A stretch of 5,452 nucleotides of DNA from Syntrophomonas sp. (lineage in GTDB: Bacteria > Bacillota > Syntrophomonadia > Syntrophomonadales > Syntrophomonadaceae), in the NCBI GenBank assembly GCA_028709355.1, contig JAQVXF010000091.1:1-5452 (forward strand). The letters run 5' to 3'. Both the position numbers and the translations under genes were made by a program. The notes under the pieces were generated by a model, which did not search any database, was not told the origin of the DNA, and was given only the letters and a program-made list of their open reading frames with translations. Positions 4,779 to 5,452 of the stretch are shown piece after piece (within the stretch, counting starts at the first letter, position 1; each line of letters begins with the position of its first letter).

Positions 4779-5452
4779 GTGCTAGTAGAATTGACCAAGC
4801 ACATCAAACTTATCCGTCCCGAGGCTTTAGCGGTCTATCCCTACAGCAATTCGATATATATAGATGATGAGGTTGCAGCCATCATCGATGCTGGTGCGGG
4901 GGGACGTGCCTATGGTGAGATCGATTGCGCCTCGGTAGCAATGGTCCTCCTGAGCCATTATCATTTTGATCATTATAACGGAGTAAGCTTTTTCCCCAAT
5001 GCCCGTAAGATGATGGGAACCGAGGAATTGGTGACCTTTCAGAATGAAGCGGCGTATACCAAGGCCCGCGGTTACGACCGCTGGCCGGAATTGATGGGCA
5101 CCAGCCGCCAAGAGGAGATGGCCCGGCTGTGGCAATACCCGGATGATATACCCACCCGGCCTGATTTCGGTGACATCCGGATTGATGAGGCTTTCCAGGA
5201 CGGGCAAGTAATCGAGATTGGCACTACTAAAGTGCAAGTTATTCATACCCCCGGTCACACCTCCGGGCATTATGCATTTTATTTTCCCCACGAAGAAATT
5301 CTATTCTCGGGTGATTATGATGCCTCCGGTATGGGGCCATGGTATGGGGATGCCGGGGCCGATATCGATGATATAATAAATTCGGTGGAGAAGTTGATCT
5401 CGTTCCAGCCCCGGATTCTGGTCGGTTCACATCGACGCCCGCTCAGCAGCGG
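4779..5452 (+). CDS. Metallo-beta-lactamase-fold hydrolase (3' truncated)
   Basis: The first 224 residues are present; the window ends before the stop. The fold's metal ligands are all visible: HYHFDH (H60, H62, D64, H65), H160 in TPGHTSGH, D179 in LFSGDYD, and H218 in VGSHRRP. This set binds two metal ions (usually zinc, or iron in flavodiiron-type relatives) and activates water. The superfamily includes glyoxalase II, lactonases, beta-lactamases and nucleases; the substrate cannot be told here. A stretch of about 60 residues between H65 and the TPGH motif is rich in charged and aromatic residues (ARGYDRWPELMGTSRQEEM) and may form the substrate lid. There is no signal peptide, so it is likely cytoplasmic. 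The GTG start at 4779 is chosen because GGGGAGG (4767-4773) lies five bases upstream and an extended -10 promoter precedes it. It diverges from the small membrane-protein gene. Confidence 0.92.
   Translation, partial: MLVELTKHIKLIRPEALAVYPYSNSIYIDDEVAAIIDAGAGGRAYGEIDCASVAMVLLSHYHFDHYNGVSFFPNARKMMGTEELVTFQNEAAYTKARGYDRWPELMGTSRQEEMARLWQYPDDIPTRPDFGDIRIDEAFQDGQVIEIGTTKVQVIHTPGHTSGHYAFYFPHEEILFSGDYDASGMGPWYGDAGADIDDIINSVEKLISFQPRILVGSHRRPLSS

Noticed and set aside
4827..5430. Two minus-strand ORFs opposite the metallo-hydrolase gene
   Set aside because: They lie opposite a clear MBL-fold gene with all metal ligands and have no start signals.

Overview
The window looks like chromosomal DNA from a low-to-moderate-GC Gram-positive anaerobe of the Clostridia type. 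Reasons: strong GGAGG-type ribosome binding sites, GTG starts, intrinsic terminators, sigma-A-like promoters, a secreted protein with a copper-amine-oxidase N-terminal-like domain (common in spore-forming Firmicutes), and a tRNA-Val with encoded CCA. This placement is inference; no taxonomic marker gene is present.

Layout. (1) Positions 2-400, plus: the 3' part of an SsuB/TauB/NrtD-like ABC importer ATPase, cut by the window edge. (2) 387-1289, minus: a complete ten-helix EamA/DMT transporter whose 3' end overlaps the ATPase gene tail to tail by 14 bases. (3) 1290-1611: a 322-base gene-free region with a good minus-strand promoter for the transporter, plus-strand promoter-like sites, and several dyads, including a 10-bp inverted repeat centred on a TATAAT box. 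(4) 1612-2004, plus: a small, very acidic, methionine-rich protein I do not recognise, with a near-ideal Shine-Dalgarno and a strong hairpin terminator. (5) 2247-2321, plus: tRNA-Val(GAC) with its own promoter and terminator. (6) 2501-3307, minus: a secreted protein with a fibronectin type III-like domain and a copper-amine-oxidase N-terminal-like domain, ending in a terminator placed back to back with the tRNA terminator. (7) 3526-4107, minus: a weakly supported orphan ORF. (8) 4260-4550, minus: a small three-helix membrane protein. (9) 4779 to the window end, plus: a metallo-beta-lactamase-fold hydrolase with all zinc ligands present, cut at its 3' end, transcribed divergently from the membrane protein.

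The genes do not form an obvious pathway. They read as short, independently regulated units. Genes 6-8 share a strand and could in principle be cotranscribed, but the gaps of 152 and 218 bases do not suggest a tight operon. No CRISPR array, insertion sequence, transposase, integrase or recognised defence system is visible. The least explained material is the acidic orphan with its dyad-rich upstream region, the orphan ORF at 3526-4107, and the dyads in the promoter regions at 3332-3400 and 4721-4748.
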